Positions 1-8,430 of a stretch of DNA of 64,000 nt are shown here, piece after piece. How positions within the stretch are numbered: the stretch's first letter is position 1; each line of letters opens with the position of its first letter. The DNA is taken from NCBI RefSeq assembly GCF_018199995.1, contig NZ_CP073579.1, positions 806,001 through 870,000 of the forward strand, read 5' to 3'. The notes beneath the pieces are model-generated. The model made no database searches and was not told where the DNA came from. It saw nothing but the letters and a program-made list of their open reading frames with translations. The position numbers and the translations under genes were made by a program. The DNA comes from Photobacterium sp. GJ3. Lineage in GTDB: Bacteria > Pseudomonadota > Gammaproteobacteria > Enterobacterales > Vibrionaceae.

Positions 1-2
1 GC

Positions 3-908
3 ACAGAAAAAGAAGCGAAAAACCTGCTCCATGAATGCTTTCAGCAGGCCGGATCGGCATCCAGCTTTCACATCGAGCCCAGAGCAAAAGGGATGAGTTA
101 TCTCAATGCAGAGTTTATTCCGGCGAAACTGGCGGTGCAGTTCGGGCAACGGCTTGGCTGGCCAACAACAGGTTTTTACTACTACTTTGTCGAGCACAAA
201 CTGTATCAGGAGTGTCAGCTCACCGGCGATGACCGCTGGAGTTTTTATTTCACCCGCTCTGATGCAACCACACTCACCGATCAACTGATCTCAGCGCGCC
301 ATTTCTCCAATCTGCTCTTACCCTACCGGATTGAAGGGCAGCACGTCGGAGGCCAGTACGTGCTGTACCGGAAAGAAAAGCTGACCCAGAAAGAATTTTC
401 ACAGATATCAGAACCATGGCTCAAGCGCCATGCAACTGCGATTGATCTGAACAGCGTGATGAACAGCCGAATTCAGACACGGGCGATCCGTCTAAGCCGG
501 AGCCATATCGGGATGACTCAAAAACCACCCGCTTCTTATCGCGTTCAGATGAATCCACAGACCCGGCAACGGGAAAGCTGGCCTGAAATTGCAGAAAAGC
601 ACGGCCTCTCTGCCAAGCAATTACTCGCCTTAAATCCGGATTACAACGACAACCCGCTCCGGTTACAGATCGGTGACACCTTGCTGGTGTCTTCCTGGGA
701 ACATCAGACGCAGCCACAAAAAGCAGACCTGCCCGCCCCCGTCACGCATTTCGAACCGGGAAAAGCCTATCCCTTCGGCGATGTCTGGGGCACTTATCGG
801 CAGCGTTTTATCATGCCCTGGCTTCTGCATATTCAGGAAAGCAGCAGGATTCTCTCCAATACACCAATCATCAACGCGATTCAGGTGCAGCACCCCGAGC
901 CGACGTAG
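3..908 (+). CDS. LysM-domain protein, 5' end outside the window
   Basis: The frame is open from the left edge, so the first ATG at 93 is probably internal and the N-terminus is missing. One LysM-like module is visible at about 540-690 (SYRV..., then WPEIAEKHGLSAKQLLALNP and LQIGDTLLV), a fold that binds peptidoglycan or chitin. The rest is not recognised. The stop codon lies at the edge of an IS30-transposase remnant on the other strand, so the natural C-terminus may have been replaced. The next rightward gene carries a lysozyme-like domain, so the two may belong to one cell-wall or effector module; that link is inference from position only. Confidence 0.6.
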   Translation, partial: TEKEAKNLLHECFQQAGSASSFHIEPRAKGMSYLNAEFIPAKLAVQFGQRLGWPTTGFYYYFVEHKLYQECQLTGDDRWSFYFTRSDATTLTDQLISARHFSNLLLPYRIEGQHVGGQYVLYRKEKLTQKEFSQISEPWLKRHATAIDLNSVMNSRIQTRAIRLSRSHIGMTQKPPASYRVQMNPQTRQRESWPEIAEKHGLSAKQLLALNPDYNDNPLRLQIGDTLLVSSWEHQTQPQKADLPAPVTHFEPGKAYPFGDVWGTYRQRFIMPWLLHIQESSRILSNTPIINAIQVQHPEPT

Positions 909-1090
909 GATGAATTCACCCACAGCCGCTTCTTTGCTGAGGACTCGTTTCACTAAATAGAGCTGATTTTTTCGCTCTGCGAGAGTCACAAAAACGCCTG
1001 TACCTTGTTTCCCTAGAACCGTGTCGGCTTCCCGATCACCCAGACGCTCACGCGTGTCAGCTAAAGGAGGTCTGAAGTTCGTTGAAGTTG
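897..1090 (-). pseudogene. IS30-family transposase fragment
   Basis: Read on the minus strand, this stretch gives RERLGDREADTVLGKQG followed by FVTLAERKNQLYLVKRVLS. This matches the conserved start of the IS30-family DDE domain (RLGDWEADTV, then tLaERks). Only about 60 residues remain. The N-terminal HTH part, the rest of the catalytic domain and the terminal repeats are absent, so it cannot be active. The edges are approximate. Confidence 0.75.
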
Positions 1091-1154
1091 GATCTTGATT
1101 CGATTAAATCCACCTAATTTCAGCAATGCGTGGACAGAATAGAGAAAAATTGAT

Positions 1155-1183
1155 AGGTCTCAGATATTTATGAGACCTTTTTC
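1155..1183 (+). terminator. Rho-independent terminator
   Basis: A perfect 8-bp stem AGGTCTCA/TGAGACCT with an 8-base loop is followed by TTTTTC. It lies between the IS30 fragment and the split gene, and would end rightward transcription from the LysM gene. Confidence 0.75.
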
Positions 1184-1633
1184 ATTAGGTACTTTGTTTG
1201 GTCGCCGTTTGTCAGTATGTTAATGATTTCAAAATGGGGTAAGTTTTGGGATATAAGTTAGTAAAATTAGACGATCTTTGTGTGGAGGATGTGCGATTTA
1301 TTGTCTCTCCAAGCAGCGCAAGTTACCTTATCGAATACGAAGAGTATATGCAGGGGGCAACTGGCTACAATGCACGCACTAAACGTGATATTGCTGACTT
1401 GCGTAGTGAAATAGAAGACTGTCAAATTGTCCTGTTGAATGATTCAGCAAACACTGCAAGTAGCACACTTCCGAGACGTTTACAGCAAGTTGTCGATCAG
1501 TTAATCGCTAGTGGAAAAAAAAGACACTACGTTAAAGCGGCTTATACACCGATAGATCCGGTGACATACTTATACGAGACAGTGGGTGATAGCTTACCCA
1601 ACAGATCAAATAATGAACCAAATAATTACGTTG

Positions 1634-1643
1634 GAAACACCGC
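1634..1643. repeat. Left copy of the 10-bp target-site duplication
   Basis: The sequence gaaacaccgc directly precedes the left end (CAGGGC) of the insertion sequence. It is identical to the copy after the right end at 2885-2894. Confidence 0.9.
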
Positions 1644-2884
1644 CAGGGCGAGAGCACGTATGCTCAGTTTTTATCCAAACCTTGGATTCCCGCCAATATT
1701 ACTTGCTCCAAATAGGCTATATTCATGGCAGCTATTTTTTGCTTGCGCCTGATACTCGCCTTTTTGCTTGTTTCTAATCGAAGCATGTTAAGCGCCATGT
1801 GACGCACACCAGCCAGGAGTTCGGCGGCATTGCCACGATAGATTTGGCAAGCATCTTCCTTCATCGTGACATCAAGCACCCAGTGCAACCGATTTTCGAT
1901 TTCCCAGTGACCTCGGACTGCATCGGCAAAACCTTCGGGGGTGAGCACCGCAGAGCTAATGTAGTAGCGGTACTCCAGCGATTCTTTCCCTGCTGAGTCA
2001 ATACGATAGCCAATAGCAACACCGACGCTTTGAAGCCCTTTCCAATCAGGGAAATCTGTCTTCAACTCCTGCGCTGGCATGACGTGGTATTCGCGCGCTT
2101 CAATACGCCCATGTCCGCGCTCGATGTCACACGCTGGGCTTTTTTCGAGCAATGGCGCCAACGCTTTTTGTACTGCTTTAGCCAGGCTTTTTTGGTTGCC
2201 TTTGACTGCTAATAGGTAATCGCCACCTTGCTCAACTATCTGCTTGGCGATATCGGTTTGACAGCCCATCGCATCGATAGAGACAAGACAACCTTTGATA
2301 TCTAACAGCTTGAGCAGCTCAGGGATGGCGGTGATTTCATTGGACTTATCTTGGGTTTTAACTTGTCCCATGACAACGCCGTTGGCTGTCGCAAAAGCAC
2401 TGACCATGTGGAGCGTTGATTGCCGATCTTCTCGGTTATAGGAGCTGCGTAACACCTTGCCGTCAATAGCAATAAGCTCGCCATTCGAATGGACGTTGGC
2501 TGCCTGCATCCATTTTAAAAAGCAGTCTTGAAACTGGTCAGGCTCAATGGAAGAAACAACCCTGGCAATCGTGTCATGGACAGGGATGCCCTGGCGAAAA
2601 AGTCCTTTGTCCTGTAGCCAATTGAGGTGAGCTTCGCCAAAGTCTTCGATATCTTCCCAGCCCTCCATACCAGCAATGGTGGCGCATACGGTCAGAAACA
2701 AAATGTCGAACAGTGGGTACGATATTTTTGCTGACTGCCGTGGGTCTTGAATCACTGAAAAGAATTGAGAAAAAGCATCGATATGCATCAGGAACTCCCG
2801 TAAAAAGGGGAGTATATGATCACAGCCAGCCTTGATCGTCAAACTGATCTATTTTGTTCAAAAAACGTTCGCGATCTTGCCCTG
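1644..2884 (-). mobile_element. Complete ISAs1-family insertion sequence, 1241 bp
   Basis: The ends are imperfect inverted repeats beginning CAGGGC (left CAGGGCGAGAGCACG, right read inward CAGGGCAAGATCGCG). A perfect 10-bp direct repeat, gaaacaccgc, flanks the element; ISAs1-family elements typically make 8-10 bp duplications. It carries one intact transposase gene on the minus strand. The perfect duplication and intact transposase indicate a recent, possibly still active, insertion. Confidence 0.93.
1664..2788 (-). CDS. ISAs1-family (H-repeat type) DDE transposase
   Basis: A 374-residue protein, the usual length of the family. The start at 2788 (MHIDAFSQFF) is preceded by GGGAG at good spacing; a longer frame to 2842 has no such signal. 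The N-terminus (FFSVIQDPRQ, then YPLFDILFLTVCA) is the typical H-repeat associated domain. Catalytic acidic residues are visible in IAIDGKVLRSS, SIDAMGCQ and HWEIENRLHWVLDV. It would bind the terminal repeats and move the element by cut-and-paste chemistry. No frameshift is seen, so it should be functional. Confidence 0.93.
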   Translation of the reverse strand: MHIDAFSQFFSVIQDPRQSAKISYPLFDILFLTVCATIAGMEGWEDIEDFGEAHLNWLQDKGLFRQGIPVHDTIARVVSSIEPDQFQDCFLKWMQAANVHSNGELIAIDGKVLRSSYNREDRQSTLHMVSAFATANGVVMGQVKTQDKSNEITAIPELLKLLDIKGCLVSIDAMGCQTDIAKQIVEQGGDYLLAVKGNQKSLAKAVQKALAPLLEKSPACDIERGHGRIEAREYHVMPAQELKTDFPDWKGLQSVGVAIGYRIDSAGKESLEYRYYISSAVLTPEGFADAVRGHWEIENRLHWVLDVTMKEDACQIYRGNAAELLAGVRHMALNMLRLETSKKASIRRKQKIAAMNIAYLEQVILAGIQGLDKN

Positions 2885-2894
2885 GAAACACCGC
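2885..2894. repeat. Right copy of the 10-bp target-site duplication
   Basis: gaaacaccgc directly follows the right end (GCCCTG) of the insertion sequence and matches 1634-1643 exactly. Confidence 0.9.
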
Positions 2895-3449
2895 TCCTCA
2901 AAAAGAAAAAAACACTAATAAGGAGAAGAAAGAAATCCCTATTATCAATATGGAAGGTGACCGGGTACAGAACATTCTAAAAGATGAACCTGCACTTTTT
3001 GAAATAGAAGATAACCCTAATGTTGATGGTTCTGAGCCACTTCTTGAAATAGGACTGTTCAATCCAATAGGATCAGGTGAAATTTATGAAAAAATAGCCC
3101 TAAAATACGGGCTTGACCCCGGCTGGTTAAAAGCTATCGCTTACATGGAAAACACGCACGGTTATTATGATGCCATGCCCGGAATTAACCTTGTCAATGA
3201 CTCTTATCGTCCTATGAATGTTCAATATAAAACATGGAAAGGTATTGCAGATGAACTAGGATTTTCTGAGTGGCAGGTACAGTATCGCGTTGAGTGCAAC
3301 GTAGAAGTAGGTGCTGTGATACTTAGCCGGATCAAAGCACGTGTCGTTAATCCTACACTCGAAAAAGTGGCAAGCATTTATGTATTCACAGGAGCTGAAC
3401 TGACACGTGATTATGGGGCACGTGTACAGAAAATCTATGAGGAAAGGTT

Positions 3450-3704
3450 GTGGGAAAAATAACGGTTTACTTTATTAGTTGTGTTTTCACTTGCTTACTT
3501 TTCATCACATTGGCCTTGTCTTCTGACTTAGGTGATTACTGTGTAATGCAAACAGATTACGGCTGTGACGCATGGGACGTCAAGGGTCTTTTTGTACTCG
3601 GCTTCATCAGTGCTTTATACGGTTTCCCTGTTGGATATATTGCTATCTGCATAGGGAAGATGTCACAACGTATATTTAAACGATTAAAAAGCACTAAACC
3701 TTAA
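3450..3704 (+). CDS. Small two-helix membrane protein, candidate immunity protein
   Basis: An 84-residue protein starting at GTG 3450, overlapping the last 13 bases of the split lysozyme-like gene. GGAAAGG just upstream could be its ribosome binding site. It has two hydrophobic segments (about residues 5-24 and 48-68) separated by a loop containing three cysteines (DYCVMQTDYGCDAW contributes two of them), and a basic C-terminus. The family is not recognised. Overlap with a predicted peptidoglycan-cleaving protein and its membrane location fit an immunity protein that protects from the periplasmic side, but this is inferred from context only. It is intact although its presumed partner is broken. 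Confidence 0.55.
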   Translation: MGKITVYFISCVFTCLLFITLALSSDLGDYCVMQTDYGCDAWDVKGLFVLGFISALYGFPVGYIAICIGKMSQRIFKRLKSTKP

Positions 3705-3808
3705 TGTGAAGAATGTGTAAATAGGACGCGCATTAAGGCGGTAGGTGAAAGCTTTAAGTATAACTATAAGTCTTCACCTTCAGCCTTGTCCTTAGTTGTG
3801 TTGATAAT

Positions 3809-3832
3809 GATGGGGTCACTCAGTACCCCATC
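3809..3832. other. Hairpin upstream of the YiaA/YiaB-like gene
   Basis: ATGGGGT and ACCCCAT pair around an 8-base loop. No T-run follows, so it is not a standard terminator. It ends 8 bases before the next possible start codon and might affect its translation. Confidence 0.35.
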
Positions 3833-3840
3833 CATCATAA

Positions 3841-4125
3841 ATGGATGAAATGGAGGACATTCAGGTTACTTCACTCTACAAAACCATGGTGATTGCAGGG
3901 GTGGTGATTGCTTGTGCCCTGATGCTGATTGGATTATGGAACGCAGATACGCTGGCTATGAACGAGAAAGGCTTTTTCACCATGTCTTTTGTACTGGGCT
4001 TATTTGCAGCCGTTGTGACTCAGAAAAATGTACGCGACCTCGCCTGTTTCGACCAGACAACGACCCATCCGGCCACGGAAACCGCTCGCCGCGCAACCGA
4101 AAACAAAGACACTGAAACCCTTTAA
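3841..4125 (+). CDS. YiaA/YiaB-family inner membrane protein
   Basis: The segment from IGLWNADTLAMNEKGFF to GLFAAVVTQKNVRD matches the YiaA/YiaB family signature (GLWNA...LNEKGFY...GLFAAVSxQKNxRD). Two hydrophobic helices (about residues 15-33 and 45-60) are followed by a polar Thr/Glu-rich tail of about 30 residues. Members are small inner membrane proteins without an established biochemical function. ATG at 3841 is used here; a second in-frame ATG at 3850 is possible and neither has a clear ribosome binding site. It stands alone, upstream of a LysR gene. Confidence 0.75.
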   Translation: MDEMEDIQVTSLYKTMVIAGVVIACALMLIGLWNADTLAMNEKGFFTMSFVLGLFAAVVTQKNVRDLACFDQTTTHPATETARRATENKDTETL

Positions 4126-4223
4126 GGCGACAGGCACAAGACCGAGACAGTCTGTCTTGTGCTTTCATGGCTTCAAAAATCCATTTCATTCGGTATGCTG
4201 ACAAAAAAGAATGGAGTGTGTAC

Positions 4224-5132
4224 ATGGATATTGATGCGCTGCGCAGTTTTCTCGCCTTTGTCGAAACGGGCAGTTTTACCCGGGCTGCCAAACAAACATT
4301 CAGAACGCAATCTGCGATCAGCATGCAAATGAAGAAACTGGAACAGGAATTAGATCAGACGCTGTTTCTGCGCGAAGGTCGTCAATTGGTGCTGACCCAT
4401 GACGGACAAACCCTCGCGAGTTATGCACGCCGATTGGTCAGTTTGCATGATGAAGCGGTCTCCAGCCTTCGTTCCCAAACAAACAGACAGCCCTTATTAT
4501 TGGGCTGCCCTGACGATTACGCAGAAACACTGCTGCCGCATTTAATCACGCTGCTCCGTCAGCAACTGGGACCCATTCAGATTCAGGTGACATGCGCTGC
4601 CAGTGTCCGGCTGCGGCAATTGATGGACAAGGGTGACATTCACGCAGCCATGCTGACCCGGCATCCCGGCTCTGATGAAGGCCATTTTCTCATGCACGAT
4701 CAGGGGATCTGGTACACATCGCCGGATTTCGACCTGCTAGCCCGGCGCCCGTTACCTGTCGCCCTGTTTCAGACCGATTGTAAATTTCATGCAGCAGCGC
4801 TGGATGGATTAACGAAAGAGGAAATCAGTTTCGAAATGGTGACCTGCAGCAGCAGTGCAACAGCACAACGCGGCGTCGTTCGGGCCGGATTAGCCATCGG
4901 TGCGATGGCGCGCAGCAGTCTGTCGCCCGATTTAGTCGAATTAACCGATGCCTGGCTGCCGCCGTTACCCAATGTTGAAATTGCGCTGGTCCTGTCACCG
5001 AATGCCCATTCGCTGCTGACCTCACAGGACGTCCGGCAGATCTGTCAGTCTTTCGAATCTGAAATCACCCAATCCACGCGTCGCCAAAGGCCGCCCTTGC
5101 ACTTCATGAAAACTGCAATCAAATGTGAATAG
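4224..5132 (+). CDS. LysR-family transcriptional regulator
   Basis: The N-terminal winged helix-turn-helix (residues 1-60, MDIDALRSFLAFVETGSFTR then QSAISMQMKKLEQELD) and the substrate-binding domain starting at PLLLGCPDDYAETLLP are typical of LysR regulators, closest in style to the LrhA/HexA branch. The start at 4224 has GGAG 8 bases upstream; a longer frame to 4167 is unlikely. Length is about 302 residues. It precedes the branched-chain acid cluster, but that cluster has its own regulator (liuR), so its target is unknown. The effector-binding domain gives no clue to the ligand. Confidence 0.9.
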   Translation: MDIDALRSFLAFVETGSFTRAAKQTFRTQSAISMQMKKLEQELDQTLFLREGRQLVLTHDGQTLASYARRLVSLHDEAVSSLRSQTNRQPLLLGCPDDYAETLLPHLITLLRQQLGPIQIQVTCAASVRLRQLMDKGDIHAAMLTRHPGSDEGHFLMHDQGIWYTSPDFDLLARRPLPVALFQTDCKFHAAALDGLTKEEISFEMVTCSSSATAQRGVVRAGLAIGAMARSSLSPDLVELTDAWLPPLPNVEIALVLSPNAHSLLTSQDVRQICQSFESEITQSTRRQRPPLHFMKTAIKCE

Positions 5133-5199
5133 CCCTCGCCACTGCGCGACTTTTATGGCATTGTGCGGGCCGTGACCCACAGAATTACAAGAAACAAAG

Positions 5200-5319
5200 A
5201 TGAAAGAAATCAATCAAAAATTGATGGCCATTCTCAGCAAGTTCACGGCTTATCTGTCTATGCTGATGCTGGTGATTGGCGGTGGGCTGGCACTCTACGC
5301 CATGATTTACGGGCCTTAA
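5200..5319 (+). CDS. 39-residue membrane microprotein
   Basis: ATG at 5200 opens 39 codons: a short charged N-terminus (MKEINQKLMAIL) and one hydrophobic helix (about residues 16-35, LSMLMLVIGGGLALYAMIYG). It lies 67 bases after the LysR gene on the same strand, with a weak A-rich upstream region (aagaaacaaag). No family is recognised. The clean single-helix layout and the Gly-rich core favour a real small protein over a chance frame, but there is no homology evidence. Confidence 0.5.
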   Translation: MKEINQKLMAILSKFTAYLSMLMLVIGGGLALYAMIYGP

Positions 5320-5370
5320 CTGACCCGTAATCCAATCCGTTGCTTGTCATCAGGCTTGTATGATGAGCGG

Positions 5371-6129
5371 TTACATCCGCATCCCGCCGTCAATCTCCAG
5401 CACACGTCCGGTAAAATAATCATTTTCCAGAATATACTGAACGGCGTGCGCTATTTCCTGAGCCTGTCCGACCCGGCCCAGCGGGATCATTTTTTCCAAA
5501 CGCTCTATCGCTTCCTGCGGTAACTGATCCGCCATTGCGGTTCGGACCACTCCCGGCGCAACTGCCGCAGCCCGAATACCGTACCGACCCAGCTCTTTGG
5601 CCCAGCAAACGGCCATGGTCGCCACTGCAGCTTTCGACGCTGCGTAGTTGGTCTGACCAAAATTCCCGGCTCGGGCGACACTGGAGATATTAATAATGGC
5701 ACCCGGTCGTTGAGACTGAATCATTCGTGCTGCCGCTTCCCGGCCACACAAGAAAGTGCCGGTCACATTCACCGTCATGACGGCATTAAACTGCTCCAGC
5801 GACATTTTAGAGATCTCGCTATCTTTGACTTTCACCAGCAAACCATCCCGCAGAATCCCGGCGTTATTCACTAAGCCATCCAGTTGACCAAAATCATCCA
5901 TAATCCGGTCAAAAACACGCTCAACTTCATGTTCCTGCGTCACATCCACTTCATATGTCAGTGCCTTGCTGCTGAGCATCTGGCACTGAGAGCGGGTTTG
6001 AGCCAGGCCTTCCGGGTTGAGATCAATCAGCGCCAGATCCGCCCCGGCTTTTGCCAGCGTGATCGCCATCATTTGCCCGAGCCCTTGTCCGGCGCCCGTA
6101 ATCGCAATCACAGAATTCTTGATATCCAT
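5371..6129 (-). CDS. SDR-family 3-hydroxyacyl-type dehydrogenase (FabG-like)
   Basis: Classical short-chain dehydrogenase of 252 residues: TGAGQGLGQ cofactor loop, NNAG, active-site Ser in NISSVARAG and the YAASK motif. The start at 6129 has AGGAGA in front. It is the last gene of the leftward valine-type operon, 24 bases after mmsB. In such clusters this enzyme is usually called 3-ketoacyl reductase or 3-hydroxyacyl-CoA dehydrogenase; oxidation of 2-methyl-3-hydroxybutyryl-CoA in isoleucine breakdown is plausible. The substrate is inferred from context and not from residues. Confidence 0.85.
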   Translation of the reverse strand: MDIKNSVIAITGAGQGLGQMMAITLAKAGADLALIDLNPEGLAQTRSQCQMLSSKALTYEVDVTQEHEVERVFDRIMDDFGQLDGLVNNAGILRDGLLVKVKDSEISKMSLEQFNAVMTVNVTGTFLCGREAAARMIQSQRPGAIINISSVARAGNFGQTNYAASKAAVATMAVCWAKELGRYGIRAAAVAPGVVRTAMADQLPQEAIERLEKMIPLGRVGQAQEIAHAVQYILENDYFTGRVLEIDGGMRM

Positions 6130-6153
6130 GGGTCTCTCCTTGTTCTGCAACAC

Positions 6154-7062
6154 TCATTGCTGCCGCTGATACAACTCAAATAAACTGGAAAAATCGCGAA
6201 GTTCATTGCCTTTCGCATTGTGCAGCGCATAGAGGTTGCGCGCCAGTGATCCCATGGGGACAGCCGTCTGACTGAGCAACGCAGCGTCCATCCCTAACCC
6301 CAGATCTTTCAGCATCAGCTTACTCATGAATCCCGGCTGATACCCCTTGCTGGCCGGTGCATTTTCGAGCACACCCGGACAAGGGTTATAGAGTTCTAAC
6401 ACCCAGTTTCTGCCTGAACTTTGCAACATGATGTCTGACAATACTTTGGGATCCAGGCCGTTCTCGATCCCCAGATTCAAGGCTTCACAGGCACCAGCCA
6501 TCTGTACGGCGAGCATCAGGTTGTTACAGATTTTGGCCATCTGGCCTGCCCCGGCCGGACCGGCATGAAAGATATTCTTCCCCACATGCCGCAGCACAGC
6601 CTCAGCCTGACGAAACGCTGAATCCGTTCCCCCGACAATAAAAGTCAGCGTGCCCGCCTCTGCACCCGCAACGCCGCCTGATACCGGCGCATCGACAAAT
6701 TCGAGCTGGTGGTCAGCCGCATGATCAGCCACTTCCTTTGCAGTCGCCGGATCGATCGTCGAGGAATCAATCAGGAAGGTGCCCGGTGACACCATCGCAA
6801 ACAGACCGTCTTCCGGCCGACCTTTCGGCCCAAGATAGACCTGGCGCACATGCTGACCTGCAGGCAGCATGGTCATCACGGTATCAGCGCCAGCTACAGC
6901 ATCTTTCAGACTCCTGGCCGCAACCGCACCATCGGACTCTAACTGACGTGCCGCTTCTGTATTGATGTCGAACACCTGCACTTTGCAGCCCGCTTTGAGT
7001 AAGTTCCTTGCCATCGGGCCACCCATATTGCCGAGCCCGATAAATGCAATTGTCGCTGCCAT
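6154..7062 (-). CDS. mmsB: 3-hydroxyisobutyrate dehydrogenase
   Basis: NAD-dependent oxidation of 3-hydroxyisobutyrate to methylmalonate semialdehyde in valine catabolism. The Rossmann motif FIGLGNMGGPMARNL is at the N-terminus, the substrate signature DAPVSGGVAGAEAGTLTF near residue 125, and the catalytic Lys in GAGQMAKICNNL near 175. Length is 302 residues, normal for the family. The start at 7062 has AAGGAG upstream. It lies between the SDR gene and the hydrolase that makes its substrate; mmsA at 10454 uses its product. Confidence 0.95.
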   Translation of the reverse strand: MAATIAFIGLGNMGGPMARNLLKAGCKVQVFDINTEAARQLESDGAVAARSLKDAVAGADTVMTMLPAGQHVRQVYLGPKGRPEDGLFAMVSPGTFLIDSSTIDPATAKEVADHAADHQLEFVDAPVSGGVAGAEAGTLTFIVGGTDSAFRQAEAVLRHVGKNIFHAGPAGAGQMAKICNNLMLAVQMAGACEALNLGIENGLDPKVLSDIMLQSSGRNWVLELYNPCPGVLENAPASKGYQPGFMSKLMLKDLGLGMDAALLSQTAVPMGSLARNLYALHNAKGNELRDFSSLFELYQRQQ

Positions 7063-7105
7063 CACACACTCCTTTTCAAACATTGAATCTGGTTTGCAGA
7101 ACTGG

Positions 7106-7138
7106 GATCAGTTCTGAGATCAGTTCTGAGATCAGTCT
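7106..7138. repeat. Short tandem repeat, 12-bp unit
   Basis: GATCAGTTCTGA occurs twice in tandem followed by a partial third copy (GATCAGTCT). It lies between mmsB and the hydrolase gene. No function is evident. Confidence 0.8.
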
Positions 7139-7207
7139 TGTTCGGTGTTACAGTTCAGCATCACGCATGATACGGCCTTCATTCATCCATGATTCATGAC
7201 TTTCCGG

Positions 7208-8353
7208 TTACACCAGATCAGCCAATGGGTGATCGTCTTCATGCCACATGGGCGCGAACAGATCGTCAATCACGCTGGTATCCACTGCTGCAACGTTCGG
7301 GAAAATCCACTGAGGCTCACCAGTTTTGTCAATCAGATGGGCACGCACCCCTTCCTGAAACTCTCCCAGTAAGCCACAGCGTACAGAGAGCCCCAGCTCC
7401 AGCCGGAAACTGTCTGCCAGTGAAATGTTCTTGTAATCCCTGACCTGCCGGTAACAGGTATGCGCTGAGATCGGGCTGCCCTTTTTCAGTGTCGCTTTCG
7501 CCGTTTCCAGCCAGGTCCCCAAGCCATCGATCGCCTGAATCTGCTGGCAAATCTCGTCCAGGTTCCGGCCCACACAAGCGGCCATGATCTGCGGGAAATA
7601 AGGGATCATCTGGCTGGGTGGCCACGCCGGTTTCGCAGATTCCGCCAGTTGACTCAGACAGTCCGTCACTGCCTGATCGTGATCCGTTACAGTCTGCCAA
7701 TTGAGATCACACAGCGCCGCAAGCAGCGCCTCTTTTTGATCGGCAAGCAGAATATGATCCGTCATTTTCAGATCCAGCGCGTCACTGGCATTCACCCTTG
7801 CCCCGGTCAGACCGAGAAAGAGCCCGACGCCACCCGGCAGTTGATTCAGAAACCAGGTACCGCCGACATCCGGATAAAGCCCGATGGTAATTTCAGGCAT
7901 CGCCAGCGAACTGGATGGCGTAACCACCCGATGACCCGCACCGACAAATAAACCGATGCCGCCTCCCATGACGATCCCTTCACCCCATGCAATCAATGGC
8001 TTTTTGAACTGATGAATTTGATAGTCGCAGCGGTATTCCACACTGAAATACTCAGTCAGGAAAGCTTCCGGAGAAGCCCCTTGTTCACCGGCTTCTTTAT
8101 GACTTTCTGCACTGAGCATCGCGTGATACATCGCCCGCACATCGCCGCCGGCACAGAATGCTTTGGCAAATTCACTGTGCAGGAAGACGCAGACAATCCC
8201 ATCATCCTGCGCCCAATCCGTCAGTTGGGCACTGAGCTGCTTCAGCATATCCAGCGTCAGTGCATTCAAGGATGCCGGGTTATCCAGTGCAGCCACCCCA
8301 ATCCGATGGCCGTCCTGACATGGCAGCTCACTAAAATTCATCTTTCCTGTCAT
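7208..8353 (-). CDS. 3-hydroxyisobutyryl-CoA hydrolase
   Basis: Crotonase-fold thioesterase that releases 3-hydroxyisobutyrate from its CoA ester, the step before mmsB. The family pattern is clear: FCAGGDVRAMYHA (oxyanion hole), GGGIGLFVGAGHRVVT, and EITIGLYPDVGGTWFLNQLPG with the acidic catalytic residues. Length is 381 residues, as expected for the hydrolase and longer than plain enoyl-CoA hydratases. The start at 8353 (MTGKMNF) has GGAG 5 bases upstream; a further in-frame ATG follows four codons later. Confidence 0.92.
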   Translation of the reverse strand: MTGKMNFSELPCQDGHRIGVAALDNPASLNALTLDMLKQLSAQLTDWAQDDGIVCVFLHSEFAKAFCAGGDVRAMYHAMLSAESHKEAGEQGASPEAFLTEYFSVEYRCDYQIHQFKKPLIAWGEGIVMGGGIGLFVGAGHRVVTPSSSLAMPEITIGLYPDVGGTWFLNQLPGGVGLFLGLTGARVNASDALDLKMTDHILLADQKEALLAALCDLNWQTVTDHDQAVTDCLSQLAESAKPAWPPSQMIPYFPQIMAACVGRNLDEICQQIQAIDGLGTWLETAKATLKKGSPISAHTCYRQVRDYKNISLADSFRLELGLSVRCGLLGEFQEGVRAHLIDKTGEPQWIFPNVAAVDTSVIDDLFAPMWHEDDHPLADLV

Positions 8354-8430
8354 ACATACTCCATGTGCCGCATTCAACTTCCGTTAACAAACGGCCTACA
8401 ACTTTGTTTCTTATGGTCGAAAACCACAGA

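Larger units (their letters stand above)
1246..3462 (+). pseudogene. Predicted lysozyme-like (transglycosylase-type) protein, split by an ISAs1-family element
   Basis: The two coding pieces are 1246-1643 and 2895-3462. Removing the IS (1644-2884) and one copy of its 10-bp target duplication deletes 1251 bp, a multiple of three, and joins them in frame as ...YVGNTAPQKEKN..., a protein of about 321 residues. The start is a TTG at 1246, because a stop lies two codons upstream. The C-terminal half resembles a soluble lytic transglycosylase: ALKYGLDPGWLKAIAYMEN, whose Glu would be catalytic, and a later RDYGARVQKIYEE segment. The N-terminal half is unrecognised, with a Lys/Glu-rich linker at the junction. 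The overlapping small membrane gene suggests a toxin-immunity pair. As it stands, only the N-terminal part plus about 37 IS-encoded residues would be made. Confidence 0.75.
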
